A stretch of 64,000 bases of DNA, taken from Beroe forskalii. Taxonomy: Eukaryota > Ctenophora > Nuda > Beroida > Beroidae. The notes beneath the pieces were generated by a model, which searched no databases, was not told where the DNA came from, and saw only the letters and a program-made list of their open reading frames with translations. The translations under genes were made by a program, and so were the position numbers. Shown one piece after another: positions 34,690 through 46,900 of the stretch; the stretch's first letter is position 1, and the number at the start of each line of letters is the position of its first letter. The stretch covers positions 62,001 to 126,000 of the forward strand of contig WFMF01000221.1 of NCBI GenBank assembly GCA_011033025.1. Reading direction: 5' to 3'.

Positions 34690-34940
34690 TGTACCACATT
34701 CCCGTGCAGATTACTACCGTGCAATTATTTCTAGAGTAACTGGTCGTGGTAAAATACGATAATCAAAGGCCACAGGAGTGATACTGTTGCACAAATTGCA
34801 CTCAGCTGACGCCTCGTGCCGATTAATAAACTAATGAACACTTGGGTGATAAGTACAGTAATTGGCACTCGGCTTCCCTCGTGCGATTACTGCAACAGTA
34901 CCACTATATGCACCGTTAGATTAAATTAGCGTATAATATA
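34690..34940 (+). repeat. hairpin-cluster family member (with 23178 and 30235)
   Basis: Same order as the 30-kb copy: TACCACATTCCCGTGCAGATTA-like start, then GTGCAATTATT, TGGTCGTGGTA, then the closing stem GTGATACTGTTGCA / TGCAACAGTACCAC around hairpins AATTGCAC/GTGCCGATT, a decayed middle hairpin, and AGTAATTGGCAC/GTGCGATTACT with loop TCGGCTTCCCTC. It ends GTTAGATTAAATTAGCGTAT. Stem bases differ from the other two copies but pair. Confidence 0.8.
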
Positions 34941-35070
34941 GTATTGGGAATGAAACATAACTCTGAGAATATAGAAGACCAAAAAGATTTCAACAGTTGG
35001 TTAAGCTACTAACAGCGAAACACAAATGTCCAACGAGCGGAAAATAGGTAGTTAAAAATCCTACATAACT

Positions 35071-35450
35071 GTGCACAACATGAATCAGTTTGGGACCGAA
35101 AGTGTTGCGGGCAAATTTTGTCACTTTCACTCATAAAACATTTCTAATCCATACCAAAATTTGCATGGATACAGTTTATGTCATAATACAGCGTCTGTGA
35201 AAATTTGAAACATTTTCATACAAAAATGACGAAGATATAGCGAAATTTAGTCAGTCTCGGTCCAAAACTGACTTCATTTTGCAATCTCTCGTCATTTGTT
35301 GATGAATATTTTCAAAGACGCTGTCTTATGCCAAAAACTATAATCCCGCAAATTTTGGTATCAAAGTGACATTCACAAATGGTTTTATGAGTGAAATGGA
35401 CAAAATTTGCGCACAGCACCCTCGGTCCGAAACTTATTCATGTTGTACAC
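35071..35450. repeat. imperfect inverted repeat, about 170-bp arms
   Basis: GTGCACAACATGAATCAGTT at the left is matched by AACTTATTCATGTTGTACAC at the right. GCAAATTTTGTC/GACAAAATTTGC and GACGCTGT/ACAGCGTC pair further in. A decayed palindromic element; no target duplication resolved. Confidence 0.75.
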
Positions 35451-35573
35451 AATAATATAATGGTGCAATGACAATGCATTGCAGGCAACATCTGAATTAC
35501 TGCATTAGCATATTCATACTTGCGTAGACATCAATACTTATTCCGGATAATTCATACTCATAACAGGCATGGA

Positions 35574-36336
35574 TCCAGCCCACAATTTTTGGGGGTGTGC
35601 AAATTTAAGGTCACTCGGTGTCACCTCGCGGCGCCTCATTTGCAAATAGGACTTTTTTTGAATATAAAGGTAATTAAATTATGTATTAGCACTGGCACAA
35701 TTTCACTAAATAAATTAACAATCAAAAGGGGTCTGGGGGCGGCAGCACCCATAAGCCAGAGGTCTGGAGTAAGACATGTCACCTCAATAGCCCAATAGTT
35801 TTTTGCAGTATTTTCATCTCAACAGTTCCATCGATAATGTCGTACACAATTTCAATGAATATATTACAAATCAAATCAAAAGAGCAGAAGGGGTCTTGGG
35901 GCGGCAGCCCCGCAGAAGACAGAAAGAAATGACAACAATATCGTTTCGCCATTCAATTTACACTCTTATATATTGCATCCATAACATTGATTCAAATGAT
36001 TCAGTTCATGTAAGGTTTGTCTATGAAGACAATTACTGGAGCATCTGATGTTTTAGTAGTATCGATCATTGGAGCATCCTTCAGGCCTAAATTGAGTGGA
36101 AGGCCATCGATATCTGAGGGTTGCTACTGATATTTGACAAATAAGACTATTCATGGAATTTGTAAACTTCAAGTGTTTATGAAAATTAATTAATTTTATA
36201 AATTTTAAAGTCCTTTTTCGGCTTCATTTTCAATTCTAAAGTTGATTTCTATTTTAAATTTTTGAATTGCACGCCCAGAGCACGCCCCCAAATTTTTGTT
36301 TGGGGGTGTGCGCACGCCCCCGTGGATCCATGCCTG
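35574..36336. mobile_element. hAT-type non-autonomous transposon with perfect 8-bp target duplication
   Basis: Terminal inverted repeats CAGGCATGGATCCA / TGGATCCATGCCTG are flanked directly on both sides by ACTCATAA (35566-35573 and 36337-36344). An 8-bp duplication and ends starting CAG are hAT hallmarks. Subterminal GGGGGTGTGC motifs appear at both ends. Inside are two copies of the GC-rich box, at 35728-35767 and 35890-35926. No transposase frame. Confidence 0.92.
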
Positions 36337-36869
36337 ACTCATAAATTTGCAAGTGTCATCTGCTAAGATTTAAACTCCTCTCGTTCGAGTTGTGCCGGCC
36401 AAAGGGTACATTTTGCGCGTTACATAGAAAAAGTGTTTTTGGGGTGGCATGCCCCCGAGCAGAAAGGGCACAGCCCCTCGGAAAATTTCTCCAAAAATTA
36501 TGGTGACCTCTTTTGGTCTTCGGTATTTTGGGTCCATTTTATCCAGTGAAGTCTACCCAATGAACTCCATCCTCCCTTTCCATTTCATTCGCATATTATT
36601 ATCACTACACCCCAACGAATTATGAATACCACCATCGTGTTTGACATTTCACGACCAAGATCACCTCTCTCGCTCAAATGGTTCAAGAGTTATGGCACTA
36701 TGAACTTGAAGTTTCAAATTATATGATCGCAATATGGCGTGCGACGGAGAAGCCGGCACTATTCAAACACGTTAAGATTAAATGTGAGATGGTGAACGGG
36801 GAGTCCGCTGAAATCAGCGCGGGTCTGCGCGGAGTCGAGTCCACCGGGGATAGCTCATGGAAGAGATGA

Positions 36870-37258
36870 GCCAGTGTCAGCATTAACTGGTGTCACTATG
36901 TCAATCGCAATGTGCAAGGGAACTAGTGTCAGTGTAAAGATGTGTTATTTGTAGAAATTACATAAAGCAGAATCAACAATGTCGGAGCATATCTCAATTG
37001 AGTAACTCGGAAAAAGTAAAAACCTTCGGCTTCAGTCTCAATGCCCGATCAAGAATGAAATATTTCACCTCCGTTCTTCGTTTCGCGCTCAGACTGCTAT
37101 TTCACTAGCTGTACTTTTCTCATCGAATTATTGAACCTTTCAATAACTACATGGAATCCCGCGAATCAGCCCCAAATAACTCCAACTGGTGTCAGAGTGA
37201 AATTGATATGAAACTTATTGTAGTGCAAATCCTATTGTAACATTATAAGTGTTAAATG
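36870..37258. repeat. GGTGTCA repeat array, left part
   Basis: Loose units such as ACTGGTGTCAGAGTGAA. The array resumes at 39240 after the palindromic insertion. Confidence 0.6.
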
Positions 37259-39189
37259 TTAATGGGGGTGGCAAGTTTGGTATACCGGACAATGGGGGAG
37301 CCAAAATGCCTCCCATTAATCTTGGTATACATCATAACAGAGTTAACCATACCCAGGCGCGCCCTACACTTGGGCTAACCTCTAATCACGGGCTCCCCTA
37401 TACACCGCTCCCCTTAATCTTGGGCTTACTCACTTCCTTGATCTCACCCCTAAACAAGGGATCGCCCATACCAGACTCGCCCTTATCCTGGGCTATACTG
37501 CATGTGGCTCCCCCTACCTTGGGCTTCTGGAATGCCTTGGGCTAACCCCCAAACACGGAATCAACCATAGCAGACCATACCAAACCTTATCCTGGGCTAT
37601 ACCGCATATGGCTCCAACCTACCTTGGGCTTCTGCAATGCCAGCAGGCTAACCCCCAAACACGGGATCCACTATACCAGACAGGCTTCTGCAATGCCAGC
37701 TTATCCTGGGCCAAACACAAGTCCACTATGGCACCCACCCTAGGCTTCCCTGGGCTTTTAAATGCCAGCAGGCTCCCCTCCGTTAAATTGGGCCACGCCA
37801 TTCACTCACCCCATGCCCTCTCCAGTGTCCACCCTAGTTTGGGCTCCCCCATGATCAAACCCGGACTACCCACGTATTAACTCGGGCTCCCTCATGATAA
37901 CTCGGGCTCCCCCATACAAACTCGGGCTCCCCCATACTAACTCGGGCTCCCCCATGCTAACTCGGGCTCCCCCATATAAACTCGGGCTGCCCCGTTTTAA
38001 CTCGGGCTCTCCCATACTAACTCGGGCTCCCCCATACTAACTCGGGCTTCCCCATGATAACTCGGGCTCCCCCGTACTAACTTGGACTCCTCCATCCAAA
38101 CTTGGGCTCCCCCGTACTATCTAGTAGGGGGAGCCCAGGTTAGTACGGGGAGCCCAAGTAAAGTACGGGGGAGCCCAAGTTAGTACGAGGGAGCCCTGAT
38201 AGTACGGGGGAGTCCAGATAGTACAGGGGAGCCCAAGTTGGTATGTGGGAGCCCAAGTTGGTATGGGGGAGCCCAAGTTGGTATGGGGGAGCCCACATAG
38301 TACGGGGAGCCCAGATAGTACGGGGGAGCCCTGCTAGCACGGGATAGCCCAAGTTGGTACGGGGGAGCCCAAGTTAGTACGGAGGAGTCCGAGTTGGTTT
38401 GAGGAGCCCAAGATAATACGGGAGAGCCCAAGTTAGTACGGTGCAACCCAAGATGGTATGGGGGAGCCCGAGTTATCATGGGGGAGCCCGAGTTAGTATG
38501 GGGGAGCGCGAGTTTATACGGGAGAGCCCGAGTTTATACGGGGGAGCCCGAGTTAGTATAGGGGAGCCCGAGTTAGTATGAGGGAGCCCGAGTTTGTATG
38601 GTGGTGCCCGAGTTAATATGGGGGTAGTCCGGGTTTTGATCATGGGGGAGCCCAAACTAGGGGGGAGAGGGCATGTGGTGAGTGAATGGGGTGGCCCAAT
38701 ATAACGGAGGGGAGCCCATATTTAAAGCGAGGGAGAGCCCAAGGTAGGGTGGAGCCATAATATGCGGTATACTGTATAGCCCAGGATAAGGGTTGGTCTG
38801 GTATGGTGGATCCCGTGTTTTGGGGTTAGCCCAAGGCATTGCAGAAGCCAAAGGTAGGGTGGAGCCATATGCAGTATAGCCCAGGATAAGGGTTGGTCTG
38901 GTATGGTGGATCCCGTGTTTGGGGGTTAGCCCAAGGCATTCCAGAAGCCCAAGGTAGGAAGGAGCCATATGCAGTATAGCCCAGGATAAAGGGTTGGTCT
39001 GGTATGGTGGATCCCGTGTTTGGGGGTTAGCCCAAGGCATTCCAGAAGCCCAAGGTAGGAAGGAGCCATATGCAGTATAGCCCAGGATAAAGGCGAGTCT
39101 GGTATGGGCGATCCCTTGTTTAGGAGAAGTCTGTGTATCCAAAACAGCAAAACGGATACAGGGGCTCCAATAACTTGTCACCCCCATTG
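37259..39189. mobile_element. 1.9-kb palindromic (foldback) element with satellite core
   Basis: The ends TTAATGGGGGTGGCAAGTT and AACTTGTCACCCCCATTGA are inverted repeats. The left arm carries diverged units around CTTGGGCTTCTGGAATGCC, then about eleven 20-21-bp units of the type ACTCGGGCTCCCCCATACTA. The axis is at about 38115, where GGGCTCCCCC faces GGGGGAGCCC. The right arm has about twenty-five inverse units (GGGGGAGCCCGAGTTAGTAT) and then the inverse of the outer left arm. Long Pro/Leu-rich frames over it are translations of the repeat. Confidence 0.85.
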
Positions 39190-39239
39190 ATATGAAAATA
39201 AACCAAAGTAAGTAAGTGAAAATTAAAGTCAAATTTTTC

Positions 39240-39560
39240 CAGTGAAACCTATAAGCCAGTGTCAGAGTATCCTGGTGCCCGCGTTATCTGATAGTGACCC
39301 TTAAAATCAAAATGAAATTGGTGTCAGGGCAAATTGGTGTCAGAGTGAATTGGTGTCAAGGTAAATTCGTGTCAAGGTTGGACGCCGGCAAGTGAGGATA
39401 CTCAGACGTGTTCACTGTACAAACTGGTGTCAGAGTAAAAAGGCATCATAAATTTTGAACTCAGATTGAACTCATGCCAGAGCGAACCTTGACGGATGTC
39501 AGAGTTATCTAGTATCATTGATTCATTGTTTTACTGATGCCAGCGTCAACTGGTCATGTC
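39240..39560. repeat. GGTGTCA repeat array, right part
   Basis: Units close to AAATTGGTGTCAGAGTGA, about 18 bases, clearest at 39318-39380, then decaying. The same unit, inverted, forms the array at 58238 and a decayed one at 62280. Confidence 0.75.
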
Positions 39561-40116
39561 TGCGATACCGCTCCTTGATTAACCTGATTTTCAATGGAAA
39601 GCTGCTAACAACAACACTCCAAGTCAACTTTGCTGGAAGTTAGTGGCAGACTGAACCAGCGTAACAGAAATTTCTGTGACAAATCACAGAAGGCATTTTG
39701 AAATTTCCACAAGAGCCCAAGCGCGCAATATCAAATATGTTCGAACGTGATACTGATCGTACGGTGAAACCGACAATCACGTACTCTTCAGTATCAAATG
39801 GACGGGAGCGGGGCAACTACACGGTTGGGACAGTTTCTCTCTTGATGAAATTGTGAAAATTTCAAATAAAATACAATGAAAACAAATATAATTCATTTTT
39901 TCTAACAACTTTACAAAAGTACAAACAGCAGTCTGAAAAACTCAAAACTATCCTTATAATTTTGGTAGAAGTCATGGACAACTCATATCTTTAAATTGAG
40001 TTGAGTGCAATTGCGGAATAGCGCCGATGAAATGTACATGAGCACTTTATGATGAGTCAGACCCGAGTCGGAAGAGGGAGTACCACTGTTTGGTCCATTC
40101 CATAGGTCTCAGCAGC

Positions 40117-40218
40117 TGTCACCGTATGAACCCTTGATAATGCCACGTCCATTATTATACCCCTACTAACAAAGTCTCGGCTTCGCCTCATCCTTGTAAG
40201 TTGCCGAATACGGTCACC
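40117..40218 (-). repeat. hairpin cluster, copy B of the family at 19694
   Basis: TCACCGTAT pairs with ATACGGTCACC. The inner hairpin has core TCGGCTTCGCCTCA with stem ACTAACAAAGT/CCTTGTAAGT. Read on the minus strand it matches 19680-19810 in order (GGTTACATGTCGGAGTGGTG at one end), with changed stem bases. Confidence 0.7.
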
Positions 40219-40679
40219 ACTCCGACATGTAACCACTCATTTTTCACCGCAGCGGTGCGCTACAAAGTATCCCAAAGTCCTGCAACACAGCTGCTATACA
40301 AATAGTGACAACATCGAATCATTGAAATCATTGGTTAAGTGATGCCATAGTGTCATGTGATGAACGTGATATTTCCATGAAGTGCTCCTGCAATGTCGCT
40401 TAGAAAGTGAGAAATGTACTCATGGGCCATGGTGCGGTATGAAGAGTGCAATGTGCATTGTTTATTTGCGTAGTTTTGCATTCCTACTCTTATCTGCCTA
40501 TTATCTAACCATCATTGGAAAAGTTCATCTCTTCTTGATTCCATCCAGACATTCTCCCATATGTTAAGCTTCAAGCTAATCAAAACATTGGCTGATGCTG
40601 GTAACAAAATGACCAATTAAAGCTACCCCATCACATTTGAGCACTTCGTACACACGCTGATAAACTCCCTGTGTACACT

Positions 40680-40992
40680 ATAGCTACCGGTGAGTGTACT
40701 ACGAGTGTAATTTATCGAAATAATCATTGTTCGGAATTCTCTCCGGTGCGATAAGGTGCCGGGATGTGGGGAGGACAAAGTGTTGGCATAGTTTGGTCAC
40801 CTGACCCTATCACGGGGCCCGTGCGCCGTGTGGCGGAGCGTGTGGCTCGGATCACGTGACCGTCACGCGATCCTCGCGAGTGAGAGCCGTCACCGCGATG
40901 TATTCCCTCTATTACTCCGCTAAATTATCCATCGCTACTCCGTGTCGAGAAGTTGTTTGTTTTTTTAGTGATTTTGGTGTCAAAGAGGCCAC
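40680..40992 (+). promoter_or_regulatory. candidate promoter and 5' UTR 1A of the CARF-like gene
   Basis: A GC-rich island in AT-rich surroundings with an E-box TCACGTGA at 40852-40859, 141 bases before the ATG, near GCGATCCTCGCGAG. No TATA box. The role is inferred from its position before exon 1A. Confidence 0.5.
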
Positions 40993-43900
40993 ATGAACGA
41001 GTTACCATCGTGTTCGGTGCAGGGTATGATGCAGCATACGGCTGAGATGGCAATGGGGTGAGTGGGGGACGGGTAGCTCATTTATAAGCCACACTCAGTT
41101 CGTACCCTCATGGGGCAGGGTCTGATGTGACACAAATTTAATGATAACACACTCCCATGAGCATCTACGACAGAATGGAATGTTTGTTTATACTTTCTAA
41201 ATATAAATATATCGAGTTGGTTTATGCGACTTAAGATGGTAAAAAAGTAACTAGAACCGCACATCATGATCAAGATGGTCGGAAGCGGAATTACGGCAAC
41301 ATCAGTAAGTGGGTGTGGACGAAATGTCTGCTCTGACTCCACCGACATCCGAACTCCATGATAGCTGAACTCCATGATGTGGAACCATGATGTAGTCAAT
41401 TAATCAGTTCTTAATTTGCCCTTCAATCTAAATACTGTTTTGTTTTTCTAAGCGCTGACTTTGCTCTTTGCGAATTATTTTCATCTTTGCAGAGTTATGT
41501 GCGAAATTTTATCGATCAAGTTTCGTTGATAATGTAACTGAATAGTTTTGTTTTTGTTTACTAAAGTACTAACAAGTAACCATTTCTGGCTACTACTATT
41601 ATTGATAAGCTTCCGATTGAGTAAGGCGATAGGGATTCGTGAATATTTATGGAACTTAACGATTTTGATAGCACGGCACGGGGGCAGACTCTTTATGCCC
41701 CATTTCTATGTACGCATTTCAACTCAAACATTATCCCTATCTCTAATCTCGACCATACTCTCAACCATAATCTCATTCTCAACCTTAATCCCAACCATAA
41801 TCTCGACGCTTACTGAATGATTGAACTGGTGACCTTTGAAACATCGCTCACTCGTAGTTTGTTACTGACAGTATTCTAAAGAACTAATACGAGAGAATTC
41901 TTATGGTGTACCTCCTTAACCCTACTACTACTATCATACGAGCATATCCAGTTTTTACTCATTCCTCGTACTCGTGGCACACACAATATTTTGAAACAAG
42001 TACCGATTGGATCTGCCATTTAATGCGGGCATTGTAACCTAATTCCTTATATCGTATCAGGAAACTATGGTTGCAAAATATTGGTCATGGCAAAATTCGG
42101 CCATAAAAATTCGTGAAATTCGCGGCATTTATCCATTCAGTAAATTGGAAAATTTACTTTATTGCTTCGTTCGACCGGCCCAATGGACAACAGGGAAACA
42201 ATGCAAACATCATGAAACCATTTTTATAACCGGACCCTTGTACAAAAATTTTTAAGTTGTTACCAAATCAAGTTTTTTTATAAACCAAAACCCATAGTCC
42301 TTCTTTCTCAATGGGGCATCGTACAAGGCCTATTAGCGGATACTGGAAAGAGCAAGTTCTGATCTGGCAGCACGGATCAGCACTCGTTCATCTGGCAGTA
42401 GGTCGTTCTTCCGTGATTCATTTTATTCAGAGCCCTTGACATGAAGTTACGTTGTTCTCACGGGTAAAGCTGGGAAGCTATGTGCAGCGATGGAGTGAAA
42501 CTTTCAAAGTTAAATTTAATTAAAACTCGGCTCTTGAACGATAAGTACCACGGTATTTTCATGTTAAGGCTCGGATTTTTAAATAAATGTATTTTTATGC
42601 AGTATGTCGCATGATATAGCATTCCATTATGTGAGCTAGAGAAGATAGAAAATACAACATTGCGACGAGTCCATTGTCCAGCCTGCCATGGTCATGGAGC
42701 CAAGGCGGTTCCTTCAGCCTCACTTGTCTGGAAAACTGCAGTTTTTCCTTTCCCAAGCTCTATTGGAGGACAGTAAAATGCGGGAAGATAAATACATTGC
42801 AGCCGCAGTCTACGAGATCATGGCGAAAAATCACGGACGCTCGGACTTCATGAGGCATGTTCACTATATCTGGTCATTTGGTGGAACTCAATATTACTAT
42901 TAGATTCGGTGATGGTATCAAAATAATCTGTAGTTTTTTCTCATGATCTGGAATAAAGAAAGAGCATCAGTATAAATGGACAGCTTTCAGCAGAAATGTA
43001 TTTCAAGCCCAGATCGATATCATTGTTAATTGGTCGTCCCCAAAAAATTCAAAGGATGTCCTAATTGAATTAGCAAATTTTTTATGTACATGATACCGTA
43101 CAGTGCGAAAAAAGGCGACGTGTAAAGTAACAAATTTAAGCTTTGATATACAAAGGTAGCAATGGCCCCACAGTCCACTTCAGCCAAAATGCACGAATTG
43201 TGGGCTATCATGAAAAAATTAGATTTCATAATGCGCCATATGATTTATGAATATGGTATGAAATTATTACAATTATTTTAAGGTGCTGATCCTCATCACA
43301 GTCTTTCACATTTACCCTCTACTTCCATAGGCAATTATTCATTGCGGTTGAATACTACATGGCATTATTATGAAACACCAAGCTTGATTTGCGCCAAGGA
43401 TTAATATGCCCACAGATCATAAGTCGGCGGTTAAAATGTCGTAATTATCATAGAACGATGTGTTGAGTTGATGACGTTGAACCTTCACTTTTTCGCAACG
43501 AGGTGAGAAGAGGACAACATCAAATTCGATTAATTAAAGCTATCCTCCGATTCCAAAAATCATTAATATCATAGCTTTGCGTATGGAAAGTTAGGAACGG
43601 CGCGATACCGCGGAGGTAACGCTAGACTTATCGTCGGGAGCCTCAAGTAGAACACAAGAGAGGAAATTAGAGGACTACATCATATTCAGTAGCATATTAT
43701 TATTATGCCTTACCGTGATCACTGCATCAAGCTCTAAAAATAACACCATGTTATGACTATAAGATATGAGAACGGGAGGAAATAGAATGACATGTATCAA
43801 GCACAGTGTAGAATTTTCCAGAGAGCGAAAGTGAGTTTTTAGAATTTCTTCTGTAAATGACAAAAACAAAATGACATAAAATTCTGTGAGATTTTGTCGT

Positions 43901-46900
43901 CCCCATTTAGGCCTTCGTTCCCAATGATATCGATCAGGGATTTCAAGTTCCGACTTCCGATGATGCCAAGTTCAATCAATGCTTTTGGTTTTAGGTGAAA
44001 GACTGGTATTTCTATTGCTCTATTGTTGATGAAACCTCTATTACTGTAGTGCAGAACATTACATGAGGTCAAAACACTTGTGAAATCATCATGGGATACC
44101 TAATGAGTCCCTAATTAGTGAATCAACACGGGAATTGGGACGCTTGTTGGAGCTTGTTAGCTTGTTAGGATACGTCTGAAGTGGTGATTAAAGTAATGAT
44201 AATGAGGTGGCATTGCAGACACTAGACAGTAAGCAGGTCGAGTACTCGGATCCTAAAACATCAGCTCATGGTAATAAACCTGTTCTTCCCTGATATCATA
44301 AGACGAGAGTAGACACCTGGTATGATAGTATGATGGGAGCTATTTCACTGCACCACATGCAAAGTACTTGGTCTATCAAACAACAAACTAGTGAGAATCA
44401 GTGATGTCATTATCATGTTTTAAAATGGAGCAAGGATGCCGTTTAACTGCCTTATATTAAGGTATGGAGCCTGTAAAGTTATTGAATTAAATTTTAAAGG
44501 GTAATATTGCCTACCAGAGGGGAAGAAGGCGATTATCACCTCTCCGGACAAGAGTACGTGCTCGCAGAAACACGGCCTAACGAGGAAGAGTGATTTGATT
44601 TGATAGCTTGAATCGTGACTCCAGACTGTGTTATGAATTTAATGTTTAATAACCCTGTTTATTGAGAAGTGCGAATAGGCGAAGTGCAGGATAACCCCGT
44701 GATGTCCTGAGTGTCTATTATTATCGTACATAAATCCTAGATATCAAGATATAATATAGTAAGTGAATTGATCAATTGGGACAGACGATGAGGAACCAAA
44801 TTAACACATTGAAACGTGTGAAAACCAATCATTCATGAATATCAAGTGGTTGATCATTGAACTACGAAGCACACGTATCACACTTGATTGGACATATCAT
44901 GGTTGACTGAGTCTCTGATTCGATTGGGTGATCAAGTCAACGAGGTGGTAGACCAATAACAACGTCACGGCTGACGAGCCAGCCAATCAATGACGTAGAA
45001 ATAATCAGGAAAATATCTAAGACATGAAGAAATGTGAAAACGAAAACAAAATGAATTTTGATGCATTTTAGAACGGAAATCTAAAATCTTTGATGAATCG
45101 ATTTAATGATGTGGTGAAAACGGAGGAGTTTACAAGATCTGGCAATACGTCATATACGTTTTTTCCTCACTCAAGGCCGACCATACCCTTACTGCCACAT
45201 TTTGTGCCGCCCCAGGATGAGAAAATCAATATTCAATAACTAAGTAATTAATCCAATCATTTATGAATCACGGAAAAGAATGAACCAGTTCCTAATCAAA
45301 CTATTTATTGATGAAAATAATCCTTGATCAGCCTCACTGTTTGAATGGAATGACAGGCACATAGTTTTCAGTGAATTTCCTGTGAGCACTGGTGCAGACT
45401 AATATTTCATTGCATCGGTTTATTCTTGATAAACCTACTCAATCTATGGATGGCAATCACTTCGTACCGGTCATTGGCAAAAAGTAGGTTGCCGTGGATT
45501 AAGTTAATGATAGGGATTATTGAACAAGGGCCCGTGATTTTAATAAGGTAATTGGTACTGGACGCACTTGTTAATGTGTTTATACCATATATGGTATGAT
45601 TGGTCCACTCTGCTCAAGGTCACGTGACCGCACCACGTGATCTGCCTTAAGGGGCTCTCTCCTAATTGGGAGGGGGATTCCGTCCCCTTAAAACCTGCAC
45701 GGATTCGCATCACTACAGTCGTATTTCTCAGTTTTGTCACAATCTACTCGTCATGTTGCTACATCACCCCGATTTTACTGATTTTGGGTAAGTTTTAAGT
45801 CAATATTTCGGATCAAATTTAGCTTTATATAACAAGTTTTCCAGTTTTGATTATTGAAATATTTCCTATTTTTCATGTCATTTGAAAGGATATGCAAGCT
45901 CAGTAACTAACTCAATGCATTAACAATGGTTGCTTCAGTAAGAGCTATTCATTCCAGTATCATTTCACAAATTATATCGGATATCAGTTTGCTCTTCGCA
46001 TCGCAAAACACTTAAAAGCGTCCTCTATTATATCCCCTTTTGATCCAAGGCTTGACTTGATAGCACTGTAAAGCTCCATTAAGTGGTGGTAAGTGCTCCA
46101 CACAATAGGGTAGATGGGCAATTACCATATTATGCTTACCATAATGTCAGCCTGGATTGTCGCACTACGGATAGAGGTTAAGGGACAGGATAGAATCATG
46201 AGCCAGGATTGAACGCATGAGATTTTTTTAGATTGAATATTAAAGTAGCAGCATTTTTTTAAATTTTTTCATTTTTAACGATTTCATGTTCAAATTCTAA
46301 TCTTGAGAAGATTAGGCTCGCATAAGGTTTGACATTATGAAAGACAACCATAATCTAGAATTATATAGACTGTGAACTGGCAGACGTTTTTTACTATTTG
46401 ATTCAGAATTAACACATCACAAAAAAGTTTCGTCCCGTGTAAGAAAGATTTATTAAGGAACTGTGTAATGTGCGTACAGTGCAATGAATCCCATGAAATA
46501 AACGAATAAGGAATCCATTAAGATTACCTTTTGAATACGCCATATAACGCCATTGAATCAGTTCGAATAGTGTAAGTCAATATAGCTCTGTGGAGTGGTA
46601 ACTGAATTCCTGCGTGCCGTCTTGACAGTCCAACATAATTCAGAAAAGTTGGAAATGATTATTTGTCCTAATCTAACGTATAGTGTTACAGTATCTACTA
46701 TCTATAGTGCCGAAATATGATCAGGAATCATCCATGTCTCAGTAGTTTGAAGTACGAACTAAATTCTAATACATTTACCAAGTGTCCAGCATACTCAAAA
46801 ACTGGACCAATTTCATGATTCAAAGCCATTTACTAATTATTGGAACTTGACAGTGGTATTTGGAAATTGACTTCCTTTGGAGAATTCCACTACACATTTA

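Noticed and set aside
37249..39232. Pro/Leu/Gly-rich frames up to 191 codons
   Set aside because: They follow the 20-21-bp repeat units of the palindrome and appear on both strands with the same composition, so they are repeat artefacts.
42688..42903. 71-codon frame with protein-like composition
   Set aside because: No domain or good splice sites, and it lies within the CARF intron. Not supportable.
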